The notes under the pieces are model-generated. The model had not been told where the DNA came from. It worked only from the letters and a program-made list of their open reading frames with translations, and did not search any database. A stretch of 64,000 nucleotides of DNA from Trinickia caryophylli (GTDB lineage Bacteria; Pseudomonadota; Gammaproteobacteria; Burkholderiales; Burkholderiaceae). Made by a program: the position numbers and the translations under genes. The stretch's first letter is position 1; each line of letters opens with the position of its first letter. Below, piece after piece: positions 53,577-62,311 of this stretch. The DNA lies in NCBI RefSeq assembly GCF_034424545.1, contig NZ_CP139970.1, positions 2,542,001-2,606,000 on the forward strand, given 5' to 3'.

Positions 53577-54764
53577 TTAGGGCTTTTCGCGCACCGGCGC
53601 TTGTTCCGGTGCAACGCCTGACGTATCCGGGGGCGTCACCCGCGGGTCCGCATTTTCCGAGCCCGAGGGGCCGGGGCGGCCGTGCCAGACGAGCTCCACC
53701 ACGGTGCCGTTCGGTTCGGTCTGCGCAATGCGTACGGGTAACCAGCCGAGCGCCGGGGCCAGCCAGACGTCGATGCGCCGCGAATCGCCCGCGCGCCGAG
53801 GCAGTCGCATGAAATGCCGCGCGTTCACGAAGCCGCTCGACGTCCGGACGGTTTCGTCTCCGATCGTCTCGATGGGCCAGATCTCGCCGCTGTCGCTGTC
53901 GGCGACGTAAAAATTGCGCGTCACGCCCGGCCGATAGACCTCGGGATCCCCGCGCACGAGGCTCGCGAGCTGCATGACCATGCTGAAGCGATCCTGCGCG
54001 CCGTCCGGCAACGCGAGCGTCGCGCTCGTGCGCGTGAAGGCGATGCGTTTTGCGTCGCGCTCGAACGTTGTCACATTCTCGCCGCGGCGCCCGCGGTGCT
54101 CGACGTAACGTTCGGGTGCGAGTCCGAATGCGTCGATGCGGCCCCGGCTGGCATAGGTGAATGTTCCGACGAACGGCAGCGGTATCGACACCTCCATTTC
54201 GTAGCTTTTCCCGTCGCTGGCCCAGTGAATCGTGCCCGATTGGTTTTGCACGCCGTTGTAAAACGTGTCGTAGCTGAGGTCGCCGGACGGCGGGACCGAG
54301 AACTTGGCGCCGCTTTCGCCTGCACTGCCGTGGCCGTCCGTTGCCGGGCCGCCCGGCGCCGCTCCCGAGCCTGCGGAGGCGCCCGAGGCTTGCGTTTGCG
54401 CGGAAGGCGCGCTTGCGGCCGTGGCCGGGGCGGCCGGCGCCTGCTTCGCGGGGGCGAGGGCTTGCAGCACGGAGTCTTCGCGCCGGTGCGGTGCGCCTCG
54501 CCGCGCGGGAGCGGGGCGTGGCGCCGGCGAGCTGCCGGCGTGCCCTGTCGACGGCTCGCGGGCGACGCGCTCGGGCTGCAGCAGCGCGACTTCGACGGGC
54601 GGCGTGGCAGCCGGGGGGGCGAACGCGTCGCGCTGACGGGCGAACCAGATTCCGAGCGCCAGATGGAGGCACACCACGCCGACGAGTACGACGCTCCATC
54701 GCCACGCGCGCGGTGCTGCACGGCGGTCGGCGAGTGGAACATCCGGGGCGTAGGCGAAGGTCAT
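53577..54764 (-). CDS. DUF3108-domain protein with one membrane segment
   Basis: A 395-residue protein: a cytoplasmic tail, one hydrophobic segment (VVLVGVVCLHLALGIWFA) around residues 24-42, a Pro/Ala-rich periplasmic linker and the DUF3108 domain (DLSYDTFYNGVQNQSGTIHW, YEMEVSIPLPFVGTFTYASRG, NFYVADSDSGEIWPIE, DVWLAPALGWLPVRIAQTE). DUF3108 forms a beta-barrel-like shell related to lipid carrier folds; the role is unknown. I start at ATG 54764; an in-frame TTG at 54797 is less likely. Upstream DNA has a 10-base tandem repeat. Confidence 0.88.
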   Translation of the reverse strand: MTFAYAPDVPLADRRAAPRAWRWSVVLVGVVCLHLALGIWFARQRDAFAPPAATPPVEVALLQPERVAREPSTGHAGSSPAPRPAPARRGAPHRREDSVLQALAPAKQAPAAPATAASAPSAQTQASGASAGSGAAPGGPATDGHGSAGESGAKFSVPPSGDLSYDTFYNGVQNQSGTIHWASDGKSYEMEVSIPLPFVGTFTYASRGRIDAFGLAPERYVEHRGRRGENVTTFERDAKRIAFTRTSATLALPDGAQDRFSMVMQLASLVRGDPEVYRPGVTRNFYVADSDSGEIWPIETIGDETVRTSSGFVNARHFMRLPRRAGDSRRIDVWLAPALGWLPVRIAQTEPNGTVVELVWHGRPGPSGSENADPRVTPPDTSGVAPEQAPVREKP

Positions 54765-54780
54765 GGCGGCGAGGCTGCTG

Positions 54781-54830
54781 CAAGCGAAGACAGGCAAAGA
54801 CGAGCGAAGACGAGCAAAGACGAAGGGCGA
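54781..54830. repeat. 10-bp imperfect tandem repeat, about five units
   Basis: Units of consensus CGAGCRAAGA run from 54781 to 54830, directly upstream of the DUF3108 start. A repeat of one helical turn could affect bending or be plain slippage. Confidence 0.6.
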
Positions 54831-55012
54831 CGAACGCGCGGGCGGCCGAGTCAGGATGGCGAACGAATTCTCGTGAGGCGGCCGCCTGGCCGGGCGCGAT
54901 TCGAACGCTCCGGCGGGCGCGGCCGGCGAGCGTATCGACGCCGCGTCGAAGACTACGATCCATCATCGTAAAATAGATTCCCTCTATCGTCACAGCAACG
55001 CCTTCACTCTCC

Positions 55013-56005
55013 ATGAAACTTGCCACGCTCAAGGACGGCTCGCGCGACGGGCAGCTCATCGTCGTGTCGCGCGATCTGCGCACGGCCGCGATCGCGGACG
55101 CCATCGCGCCCACGCTGCAGCGCGCACTGGACGATTGGCCGTTCTATGCGCCTCAGCTCGCGGAACTCTCCGATTTCCTGAACCACGGCCGCGCGCGCCA
55201 TGCTTTCGCCTTCGAGCCGAAAGACTGCATGGCGCCTCTGCCGCGCGCATACCAATGGGCCGACGGCTCGGCCTACGTGAACCACGTGGAACTCGTGAGG
55301 CGTGCGCGCGGCGCCGAGATGCCGCCCGAGTTCTGGTCCGATCCGCTCATGTACCAGGGCGGCAGCGACGATTTCCTCGGCCCTTGCGACGATATCGTTT
55401 GCGCTAGCGAGGCGTTCGGCATCGACTTCGAGGCGGAGGTGGCCGTGGTGACGGGCGACGTGCCGATGGGCGCGAGCCCTGAGGCCGCCGCGAAGAGCGT
55501 GAGGCTCGTCGTGCTCGCCAACGACGTTTCGCTGCGCAACCTGATTCCGGACGAACTCGCGAAGGGTTTCGGCTTCTTCCAGAGCAAGCCGGCCACCTCC
55601 TTTTCGCCCGTTGCCGTGACGCCCGACGAACTGGGCGAGCATTGGCGCGATGCCCGCCTGCATCGGCCCGTGATCGTTCATTGGAACGGCCGCAAGGTCG
55701 GTCAGCCCGATGCCGGAACCGACATGGTGTTCCACTTCGGCCAGCTGATCGCGCATGCGGCGAAGACGCGCAATTTGCGGGCCGGTTCCATCGTCGGCTC
55801 GGGGACGGTCTCGAACAAGGACGACAAGCGCGGCTATGGCTGCATTGCCGAGAAGCGCTGCCTCGAAACCATTGCGACGGGCGCGCCGGGCACCGAATTC
55901 ATGAAGTACGGCGATACCGTCAAGATCGAGGTGTTCGACGAGGCGGGGCGATCGATCTTCGGCGCCATCGAGCAGTCGGTCGCACCGCCCGACGAGGCCC
56001 GCTGA
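55013..56005 (+). CDS. Fumarylacetoacetate hydrolase-family protein
   Basis: A 330-residue cytoplasmic enzyme. The acidic metal set DFEAEVAVVTGD (Asp/Glu), the ND in VVLANDVSLRNLIP, the KGFGFFQSKPATSFSPV loop and the C-terminal GTVSNKDDKRGYGCIAEKR belong to the FAH family, whose members hydrolyse or decarboxylate C-C bonds of diketo acids. This branch (about 330 residues with a FAH N-terminal domain) often accompanies aromatic breakdown, and tyrosine catabolism is possible. ATCGTAAAATAGAT upstream contains a likely -10. Divergent from DUF3108, followed by an enoyl-CoA hydratase on the same strand. Confidence 0.88.
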   Translation: MKLATLKDGSRDGQLIVVSRDLRTAAIADAIAPTLQRALDDWPFYAPQLAELSDFLNHGRARHAFAFEPKDCMAPLPRAYQWADGSAYVNHVELVRRARGAEMPPEFWSDPLMYQGGSDDFLGPCDDIVCASEAFGIDFEAEVAVVTGDVPMGASPEAAAKSVRLVVLANDVSLRNLIPDELAKGFGFFQSKPATSFSPVAVTPDELGEHWRDARLHRPVIVHWNGRKVGQPDAGTDMVFHFGQLIAHAAKTRNLRAGSIVGSGTVSNKDDKRGYGCIAEKRCLETIATGAPGTEFMKYGDTVKIEVFDEAGRSIFGAIEQSVAPPDEAR

Positions 56006-56128
56006 GCGGCATCGCGCCGGGTTTCGCCCGATGACCGGCGGCGCGGGCGGGCCTACACTGGTGGTGGCGCGAACATCGGCGGCAGCACGCTGCGGCACAG
56101 GCGGCGCGGCGGCCGCCCCACGAACGAT

Positions 56129-57058
56129 ATGGACGAGACTTCACGCATGAGCGAGACCGCTGAGTCCACGGGCGCCGCCGAGCGGGCCGGCGAAGCCACA
56201 CAGCCCGCCGACGCGGCGCAGGCCGCGTTTGCACGATCCGACGTCTATGCGCGGTACCGGTCGCTGCGGGTGCAGCGGCACGCTCACGGCGTGCTCGAGG
56301 TCGTCATGAGCGGCGAGGGCGCCAACCGCAGCAACCTCGCCACGGCCGACGAACACATGCATCGGGAGCTTGCCGAGATCTGGCGCGACGTCGACCGCGA
56401 CCCCGCCACGCGGGTGGCGATCATCCGCGGCGAAGGCAAGGGCTTCTCGGCGGGCGGCGATCTGGCGCTCGTCGAGCAGATGGCGGCCAGCCACGACGTG
56501 CGCACGCGCGTGTGGCGCGAAGCGCGCGAACTCGTCTACAACGTCATCAATTGCAGCAAGCCGATCGTCTCGGCGATGCACGGGCCGGCCGTGGGGGCCG
56601 GACTCGTCGCCGGGCTGCTCGCCGACGTATCGATCGCCGCGGTCGACGCGCGCATCATCGATGGCCATACGCGGCTCGGCGTGGCGGCGGGCGACCATGC
56701 TGCCATCGTCTGGCCGCTCCTGTGCGGCATGGCCAAGGCGAAGTATCACCTGCTGCTGTGCGAGCCCGTGAGCGGCGCCGAGGCGGAGCGCATCGGGCTC
56801 GTCTCGCTCGCGGTCGAACCGGCCGATCTGCTGCCGAAGGCCTTCGAAGTCGCAACACGGCTGGCGCTCGGCTCGCAAAGCGCGATACGCTGGACGAAAT
56901 ATGCGCTGAACAACTGGCTGCGGCTGGCCGGGCCAACCTTCGACACGTCGCTCGCGCTCGAATTCATGGGGTTCTGCGGACCGGATGTGCAGGAGGGAAT
57001 TCGCTCGCTGCGCGAGCGGCGCGCCCCCGAATTTCCCGACGAGGCCGGCGCGCTCTGA
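56129..57058 (+). CDS. Enoyl-CoA hydratase/isomerase-family protein
   Basis: A 309-residue crotonase-fold protein. The oxyanion-hole regions are [19 protein letters not shown] and [28 protein letters not shown]-type helices follow ([40 protein letters not shown]). The position usually taken by the catalytic Glu near [19 protein letters not shown] is replaced by Ala-Gly-Asp-His, a variant seen in several non-hydratase members, so the reaction may differ from simple hydration. A basic Ala-rich head of about 35 residues precedes the fold. An alternative start is ATG 56147. Confidence 0.88.
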   Translation: MDETSRMSETAESTGAAERAGEATQPADAAQAAFARSDVYARYRSLRVQRHAHGVLEVVMSGEGANRSNLATADEHMHRELAEIWRDVDRDPATRVAIIRGEGKGFSAGGDLALVEQMAASHDVRTRVWREARELVYNVINCSKPIVSAMHGPAVGAGLVAGLLADVSIAAVDARIIDGHTRLGVAAGDHAAIVWPLLCGMAKAKYHLLLCEPVSGAEAERIGLVSLAVEPADLLPKAFEVATRLALGSQSAIRWTKYALNNWLRLAGPTFDTSLALEFMGFCGPDVQEGIRSLRERRAPEFPDEAGAL

Positions 57059-57131
57059 GCAGCGCGGCTGTACTGGCGCGCGTGCCGGATCAATCACCGA
57101 ACAACCGATGGACGATGGAGGCTAGAGCCAA

Positions 57132-57959
57132 ATGACCGAAACCGCCGGCGACAAGCCGTTCCCAGGTTTTCCGGGCTTCCCGCCCGCCGAGATGCTCGAC
57201 AAGATGTGGGACATGATGCGCCTGACGCCGTTCGGCTCGGCCTTCCCGGGCATGCAGCCGGGCACGGCTCAGGGCTTCCCCTCGCCGCTCTCCGCGATGT
57301 CGGACATGATGACGCCGCTCATGAGCGTGGAGGAACTCGACAAACGCATCACCGATATGCGGGCCGTCGAGCAATGGCTCAAGCTGAATCTCAACATGCT
57401 GCAGTCGGCGATTCAGGCGCTCGAGGTGCAGCGCGCGACGCTCGCCACGCTGCGGGCATTCGGTGCCTTCGCGCAGGCATCGATGACGCAGCCGCCGGCT
57501 GACGAGGCGTCGTCATCGTCGTCGACGTCGACGTCGAGTGCGTGGGGCGGCGCGTGGGCCGGCTCGGATACGAAGGCGCCCGGCACCTCGGGCGGCTCGG
57601 ACAGCAAGGCCGGGGCGGCAGGCGAGAAGGCCGATCCGGAGGCACAGGAGGCACAGGGCACCGCATCGGCCTCGACACCGCCCGGCTTCGACCCCTCGCC
57701 CTGGTGGAATCTGCTGCAGTCGCAGTTCAATCAGCTGGCTGCGTTTGCCATGACCCAGCCGGGCCCGGATGTTGCGGGCTCCCAAACCGACGGCGGCGGC
57801 GCGGCGAAGGCCGGGCGCGCCGGCAATGACAATGGCGGCGGCGCCCGCGGCAAGGCCGGCGGCAGTTCGGGCCCGGCCGCCGCGAAGGCTCGGCCGGCCC
57901 ACAAGAAGGCGGCTTCGGCCCGCAAGACGGGCAAATCGGGCGGAGCCACCGACAAGTAA
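57132..57959 (+). CDS. phaM: PhaM-type polyhydroxybutyrate granule regulatory protein
   Basis: A 275-residue protein. The N-terminal 120 residues carry the PhaM signature (PPAEMLDKMWDMMRLTPFGS, MTPLMSVEELDKRITDMRAVEQWLKLNLNML, LEVQRATLATLRAFGAFAQA), and the C-terminus is a Gly/Ser-rich linker ending in a Lys/Ala-rich tail (KARPAHKKAASARKTGKSGG) like the DNA-binding tails of histone-like proteins. PhaM activates PHB synthase and ties granules to the nucleoid in Cupriavidus. It is followed, 116 bases on, by a patatin-like phospholipase on the same strand, which may act on the granule surface. Confidence 0.9.
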   Translation: MTETAGDKPFPGFPGFPPAEMLDKMWDMMRLTPFGSAFPGMQPGTAQGFPSPLSAMSDMMTPLMSVEELDKRITDMRAVEQWLKLNLNMLQSAIQALEVQRATLATLRAFGAFAQASMTQPPADEASSSSSTSTSSAWGGAWAGSDTKAPGTSGGSDSKAGAAGEKADPEAQEAQGTASASTPPGFDPSPWWNLLQSQFNQLAAFAMTQPGPDVAGSQTDGGGAAKAGRAGNDNGGGARGKAGGSSGPAAAKARPAHKKAASARKTGKSGGATDK

Positions 57960-57960
57960 C

Positions 57961-58007
57961 GGCGAAAGAAGTGGCGAAAGAAGCGGTGAAAGAAGTGGCG
58001 AAGACGG
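57961..58007 (+). repeat. 12-bp tandem repeat between phaM and the patatin gene
   Basis: GGCGAAAGAAGT is repeated almost exactly three times (57961-57996) with a fourth partial copy, beginning at the second base after the phaM stop. Purine-rich units could offer weak ribosome-binding sites. The frame through it is open but has no start codon. Confidence 0.7.
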
Positions 58008-58074
58008 AAACGAAGACGAACGGCGAAACCGCGTCGGCCGCACGGCCGAGGCGAGCGCAGCGGGGCGGGTAGAG

Positions 58075-59298
58075 GTGAGACTGGCGCTGATTTTCATGGG
58101 CGGCGGCGCACGGGCCGCCTATCAGGCGGGGGCGTTGAAGGCACTCGCGGAGTTGGCCCGCGAAGTCGAGCCGGGCCGGCGCGCGTCGCCGTTCACGATC
58201 ATTTGCGGCACGTCGGCCGGTGCGATCAATGCGACGTCGATCGCAAGCCATGCCGACGATTTTGCGCACGGCGCCGATCTGCTGGTCGATTTCTGGTCGA
58301 ACATCGAAGCCCGTCAGGTTTATCGCACCGACTGGCGCGGCGTGGCTGCCGCCGGTGCGCGCTGGCTGGCGGCGATGTCGTTCGGCTGGGCCGTGCGCAG
58401 CTCGCCGCGGGCGCTCTTCGACAACAGCCCGCTTGGCGATCTGCTCGAAACCGGGCTCGACTTCGGGCGAATCGGCGACGTCCTCGACACGCGCGCGCTG
58501 CATGCGCTGTCGATCTCCGCGCTCAGTTATTCGAGCGGCCGGCATTTGACGTTCTATCAGGCGGCCGAGCCGATCAAGCCGTGGCGGCGTGCACAGCGCA
58601 CGGCGCGCATGGTGAGGCTCACGCCCGCGCATCTGCTGGCATCGTCGGCGATACCGCTTCTTTTTCCGGCTGTGCCGCTCGAACTCGACGGGCAGACCGA
58701 GTACTTCGGCGACGGCTCGATCCGGCAGATTGCCCCGCTGAGTCCGGCCATCCATTTCGGCGCCGAACGTATCGTCGTGCTGGGCGCGGCCGCGCCGCGG
58801 CCGGAGATTCCGGTGGCGGCGCACACGGTCAGCAGCTATCCGTCGCTCGCCCAGATCGGCCAGCAGGTGCTCGCGAGCGTGTTTCTCGATGCCATCGGCG
58901 CCGATATCGAGCGCATCGAGCACATCAACGGGATGATTCACCATTTGCCGCAGCAGGTGGAGCCCGAGAGCGGCTGGCGCCATGTGGACGTGCTGCCCGT
59001 CGCGCCCTCCGAGCGCATCGAGGTGCTGGCCGCGCGGCATCTCAAACGCCTGCCCCTCACGGTGCGCGGGCTTCTTGGGGCGGTGGGCGGCAACCGGGCC
59101 GCGGGCGCCTCGTTTGCGAGCTATCTGCTCTTCGAGGCGGAGTTCGCGCGCGAGCTGATCGACCTCGGATACCGCGACGCCATGACGCATCGCGACAGGT
59201 TGTCGCACTGGATCGCGCTCGGGTCCCGCTCGGGCATGAGCGGCGGCGACCGTGTGCCGACGCATGCGGAGGCGCCGGGTGCGCGGGCTGCGCGCTGA
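58075..59298 (+). CDS. Patatin-like phospholipase
   Basis: A 407-residue protein from GTG 58075. Patatin landmarks: LIFMGGGARAAYQAGAL (oxyanion hole), ICGTSAGAINA (GxSxG nucleophile Ser) and DGSIRQIAPLSPAI (catalytic Asp in the DG motif). The fold ends with a helical tail of about 100 residues. No signal peptide is seen, so it is cytoplasmic. No ATG lies in a suitable place; the frame upstream stays open through the 12-bp repeat but has no other start. Its position after phaM suggests action on PHB granules or the phospholipid/lipid coat. Confidence 0.88.
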   Translation: MRLALIFMGGGARAAYQAGALKALAELAREVEPGRRASPFTIICGTSAGAINATSIASHADDFAHGADLLVDFWSNIEARQVYRTDWRGVAAAGARWLAAMSFGWAVRSSPRALFDNSPLGDLLETGLDFGRIGDVLDTRALHALSISALSYSSGRHLTFYQAAEPIKPWRRAQRTARMVRLTPAHLLASSAIPLLFPAVPLELDGQTEYFGDGSIRQIAPLSPAIHFGAERIVVLGAAAPRPEIPVAAHTVSSYPSLAQIGQQVLASVFLDAIGADIERIEHINGMIHHLPQQVEPESGWRHVDVLPVAPSERIEVLAARHLKRLPLTVRGLLGAVGGNRAAGASFASYLLFEAEFARELIDLGYRDAMTHRDRLSHWIALGSRSGMSGGDRVPTHAEAPGARAAR

Positions 59299-59685
59299 AG
59301 ACGAGAGACGAATCTTTCGGTCTGCTTTCGTCGTTTTTGTGTCAAGGTTCGCATGCTATCATTCGAAAGCTTCCGATCTGTGGGCGAACACAAAAACCAT
59401 GATCGCGGCAGTCCGTTGCGCCGCCGTCCGCCGGAACACGAAAGAGAGGTTCGGTGCTCGGGCGAGGTTTTCCCGAATGCCATCGCAACCGACATCGGCC
59501 GGCGACGATCGTGCCGCTCGGGTGGGCGGACGGCTCGGCCAGATCCATGGGCCCGGGCATCGCGCCGCGGCAATTACCGCGTAAAATCGCAAATTTCCCT
59601 GCTTCGGTGCGCCTATTGGTGCATTCGCAGCAATAGTTGAAGACACACGAATACCAGTCGCAATGGGCAGACGAGGGGTGGGAAG
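59299..59685. other. 387-base non-coding stretch before the diiron-protein gene
   Basis: No gene is supported. Near the left end TTTCGTCGTTTTTGTG could be a weak terminator signal for the patatin gene. The right part (59560-59660) is AT-richer, with ATTACCGCGTAAAATCG and later TATTGGTGCATTC, and probably holds the promoter of the next gene. No clear -35/-10 pair is visible. Confidence 0.4.
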
Positions 59686-60561
59686 ATGAACACCATGCTT
59701 TATCCGGAACTTTACAGGTCGCTTGAATCGGTCCGCTGGGATATGGAAAAGGACATCCCCTGGGACAAGTTCGACGCCTCGCTGCTCACGCACGAGCAGG
59801 CGACGACGATCAAGATGAACGCGATCACCGAGTGGGCCGCACTGCCCGCGACGGAGATGTTCCTGCGCGACAACCACCACGACAGCGATTTCTCGGCATT
59901 CATGAGCGTCTGGTTCTTCGAGGAGCAGAAGCACTCGCTCGTGCTCATGGAGTACCTGCGTCGCTTCAAGCCTGAACTCGTGCCCACGGAGGAAGAACTG
60001 CACGCCGTGCGCTTCCAGTTCGATCCCGCGCCGCCGCTCGAAACGCTGATGCTGCACTTTTGCGGCGAAATCCGCCTCAATCACTGGTATCGCCGCGCCG
60101 CGGAATGGCATACCGAGCCCGTGATCAAGCACATCTACGAAACGATCTCGCGCGACGAAGCCCGCCATGGCGGCGCCTACCTGCGCTACATGAAGAAGGC
60201 GATGGTCAACTGCGGCGATGCCGCGCGTGCCGCTTTTGCGAAGATCGGCGTGTTGATGGCCTCTGCCCGGCGCACGGAAAAACCGCTGCACCCGACCAAC
60301 CTCCACGTCAATCGCGACCTCTTCCCGCGCGACACGGTGCAGTCGCGCCTGCCCGACCCGGACTGGCTCGAGCACTGGCTCGACGAGCAGATCCGCTTCG
60401 ACGACGGCTGGGAGAAGAAGGTCGTCGAGCGTATCCTGCACAACCTCTCTGTGCTGTTCGAGCGCACATTCACGACGGCGCAGGAACTCAATCGCTACCG
60501 CAAGGAAATCGCGGCGCGTTTGCAGGCGCAGCAAGGTCCCGGCGAACACCAGCCTGCGTGA
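59686..60561 (+). CDS. Ferritin-like diiron protein related to acyl-ACP desaturases
   Basis: A 291-residue protein. It has two EExxH/ExxH motifs in a four-helix bundle: FFEEQKHSLVLMEYLRR and ISRDEARHGGAYLRYMKKA, with further acids in ITEWAALPATEMF and CGEIRLNHWYRRAAEW. The spacing matches the diiron site of acyl-ACP desaturases (EENRH and DEKRH in plant Delta-9 enzymes). It probably activates O2 to oxidise an acyl or aromatic substrate, but no substrate can be named. Starts at ATG 59686 after GGGTGGGAAG. It is followed by a heptose-pathway gene on the same strand. Confidence 0.85.
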   Translation: MNTMLYPELYRSLESVRWDMEKDIPWDKFDASLLTHEQATTIKMNAITEWAALPATEMFLRDNHHDSDFSAFMSVWFFEEQKHSLVLMEYLRRFKPELVPTEEELHAVRFQFDPAPPLETLMLHFCGEIRLNHWYRRAAEWHTEPVIKHIYETISRDEARHGGAYLRYMKKAMVNCGDAARAAFAKIGVLMASARRTEKPLHPTNLHVNRDLFPRDTVQSRLPDPDWLEHWLDEQIRFDDGWEKKVVERILHNLSVLFERTFTTAQELNRYRKEIAARLQAQQGPGEHQPA

Positions 60562-60568
60562 CGCCGCC

Positions 60569-60586
60569 GTGCCGGTACGCCGGCAC
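60569..60586 (+). terminator. Hairpin after the diiron-protein gene
   Basis: GTGCCGG (60569-60575) and CCGGCAC (60580-60586) pair perfectly around TACG, 7 bases after the stop. No U-tract follows; it may be a weak terminator or 3' stabiliser. Confidence 0.35.
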
Positions 60587-60612
60587 GCCAGCCCAACCGA
60601 TCACGACTGTTC

Positions 60613-61098
60613 ATGTCTGTTTCGTTCGAACGCAAGATCGTCACACGTGACGCGCTCGCCGCGCGTCGCGCTTCGCTGCCCGCGCCGGTCGTCTTCACGA
60701 ACGGCGTGTTCGACATCCTCCATCGCGGGCATGTCACCTATCTCGAGCAGGCCAGGGCGATGGGAGCCTGCCTCATCGTCGGCGTCAACAGCGACGCTTC
60801 CGTGCGCATGCTCGGCAAGGGCGACGATCGCCCGATCAACCGCGACGAAGACCGCATGGCGCTGCTCGCCGCGCTGGAAAGCGTCGATTGGGTCGTGCGG
60901 TTCGAGGAAAAGACGCCGATCGGCTTGATCGAGGCGTTGCGCCCCGACATCCTCGTGAAAGGCGGCGATTACGACATGGACGCGCTGCCCGAATCCGCGC
61001 TCGTGCGTAGCTGGGGCGGCCGCGCGCTCGCGATCGCCTTCGAGCATGAACGCTCGACCACGGCGCTCTTGAAGAAAGTCCGCGCCCACGGCGCGTAG
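60613..61098 (+). CDS. rfaE2: D-glycero-beta-D-manno-heptose 1-phosphate adenylyltransferase
   Basis: A 161-residue nucleotidyltransferase. The cytidylyltransferase-fold motif VVFTNGVFDILHRGHVTYLEQAR (HxGH-like HRGH) and the later DILVKGGDYDMDAL and EHERSTTALLKKVR match RfaE2/HldE C-terminal domain. It makes ADP-D-glycero-beta-D-manno-heptose for lipopolysaccharide core. As in other Burkholderiaceae, it is separate from the kinase half (HldA/RfaE1), which is not in this window. A hairpin follows its stop. Confidence 0.94.
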   Translation: MSVSFERKIVTRDALAARRASLPAPVVFTNGVFDILHRGHVTYLEQARAMGACLIVGVNSDASVRMLGKGDDRPINRDEDRMALLAALESVDWVVRFEEKTPIGLIEALRPDILVKGGDYDMDALPESALVRSWGGRALAIAFEHERSTTALLKKVRAHGA

Positions 61099-61100
61099 CG

Positions 61101-61121
61101 GCCCGCGCACCTCGCGCGGGC
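61101..61121 (+). terminator. Stem-loop after the heptose adenylyltransferase gene
   Basis: GCCCGCGC (61101-61108) and GCGCGGGC (61114-61121) pair perfectly around a 5-base loop, just after the stop at 61098. No U-tract follows directly, so termination is uncertain. Confidence 0.4.
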
Positions 61122-61218
61122 ACGGCGGCTTGTCGGGTCGCCTGCTTATTTCCTTATTGCCTTTGCCTGCCGGTTGCCTGGCGGTTACGTGCTGGTTGCG
61201 GGCCTGCCGCAGGGCCGG

Positions 61219-61458
61219 TTATTGCGTAAGCGGCGAGGCCGCGACGTCGGGCGTAGGCGCCGGCCTGCCCACGATGGCCTGTTCCCCCGCGTCAGCCGCC
61301 GAGATCGGTTTTGCTTTCAGCCATTCGGGGTGGACCTGGCGGTTCAGGTGATTCGGTTCGCGCTGGCCCGATGCGGGCAACGGACCGAACATGCCGCTTG
61401 CCAGCGCGAATGCCACCGCATTGGCCAGAAATAGAATCACGATCAGCCAGCGCAACAT
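61219..61458 (-). CDS. Short single-helix membrane protein (SPOR-family N-terminal type)
   Basis: A 79-residue protein: one N-terminal hydrophobic helix (MLRWLIVILFLANAVAFALASGMFG), then a short hydrophilic tail with REPNHLNRQVHPEWLKAKPI. This N-terminal pattern resembles the start of SPOR-domain proteins encoded next to coaX in related genomes, but the usual C-terminal SPOR domain is missing; the frame ends cleanly after 54 more residues. It may be a natural short form or a 3'-truncated relic. It lies 34 bases after the coaX stop on the same strand. Confidence 0.65.
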   Translation of the reverse strand: MLRWLIVILFLANAVAFALASGMFGPLPASGQREPNHLNRQVHPEWLKAKPISAADAGEQAIVGRPAPTPDVAASPLTQ

Positions 61459-61492
61459 CGGTGTTCTCCGTCGTTCGTGAAAGAAGGGCGTC

Positions 61493-62311
61493 TCACTGCG
61501 CCGCCGGGGCCGTCTCCTGCGCGGCGATCACAGCGAGCCCGGCCAGCACGAGCGAGTCGTGCCGCGTATAAGGTACCGTCAATGCGCTTGCCACCTCCTG
61601 TGCCGCGCCGCCACCGATGACGAGCCGCACGGGCGCGTTCCAACTGCGGCTGAGTTCGTGCCACGCGCGCTCCACCAGCCCGGTCTGGGCGAGCAGCGCA
61701 CCGGCCGAAATCGCATGCCGCGTATCCGTCGCAAACCACTGGTGCACGAAGACCTCGCTCGCAAGCTCGCGCGCGGAATCGGTCGCGAGCGTCGGCAATT
61801 GCGCCGTGTGCTCGCCGAGCGAGCGCATCATCAGCGACCACCCCGGCGCGATCAGCCCGCCCGTGAAAACGCCGTCGGCCCGCAGCGCTTCGAGCGTCGT
61901 CGCGGTGCCGAACGTCGCAATGAGCACGTTCTCTCGCGCAAACGCGGCGCGCGCGCCGATGAGCGCGGACCATCGATCGCTGCCGAGCCGGGCCGGCTCG
62001 GGATAGCAGTTGGTGACGCCGCATTGCGTGCGCCGCGCGCTCACCGCCGTGCGCGGCAACCGGGGCCAGACATGTTCGATCAGCGCGTCGAGCCGCGCTT
62101 CGACCGCGGCGCCCGCGACGTTCGAGACCCAGGCGCTGCCGGGCCGGACAGCCAGCCCCGCCCAATCGGGTTCGGCATCGAGACTGCCGTCCTGGTCGTC
62201 GCCGGCGTGGGCGAACGAGCCCGAGGCAAGGGTGGTGCCGGCGGCGTCCACGAGTGCCCACTTGATTCGGCTGTTGCCCGCATCGACGAGCAGAAACGGT
62301 GCGGCCTTCAT
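61493..62311 (-). CDS. coaX: Type III pantothenate kinase
   Basis: A 272-residue cytoplasmic enzyme, first step of CoA synthesis. [15 protein letters not shown] is the phosphate-binding loop with the catalytic Asp, [15 protein letters not shown] the pantothenate-binding region, [12 protein letters not shown] the second phosphate motif with the metal Asp replaced by Gly/Thr context typical of this branch, and [15 protein letters not shown] the conserved region. Its start overlaps the birA stop by four bases (ATGA), so the two are co-translated. Type III kinases ignore CoA feedback, so supply is not limited by product. Confidence 0.95.
   Translation of the reverse strand: MKAAPFLLVDAGNSRIKWALVDAAGTTLASGSFAHAGDDQDGSLDAEPDWAGLAVRPGSAWVSNVAGAAVEARLDALIEHVWPRLPRTAVSARRTQCGVTNCYPEPARLGSDRWSALIGARAAFARENVLIATFGTATTLEALRADGVFTGGLIAPGWSLMMRSLGEHTAQLPTLATDSARELASEVFVHQWFATDTRHAISAGALLAQTGLVERAWHELSRSWNAPVRLVIGGGAAQEVASALTVPYTRHDSLVLAGLAVIAAQETAPAAQ

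Noticed and set aside
53410..55113. A 567-codon minus-strand frame
   Set aside because: It overlaps the DUF3108 gene in another frame and is Arg-rich without domain.
57973..58073. A possible 33-residue peptide (VAKEAVKEVAKTETK...) read through the 12-bp repeat
   Set aside because: Starts only at GTG and has no ribosome-binding site of its own; most likely repeat-derived noise.
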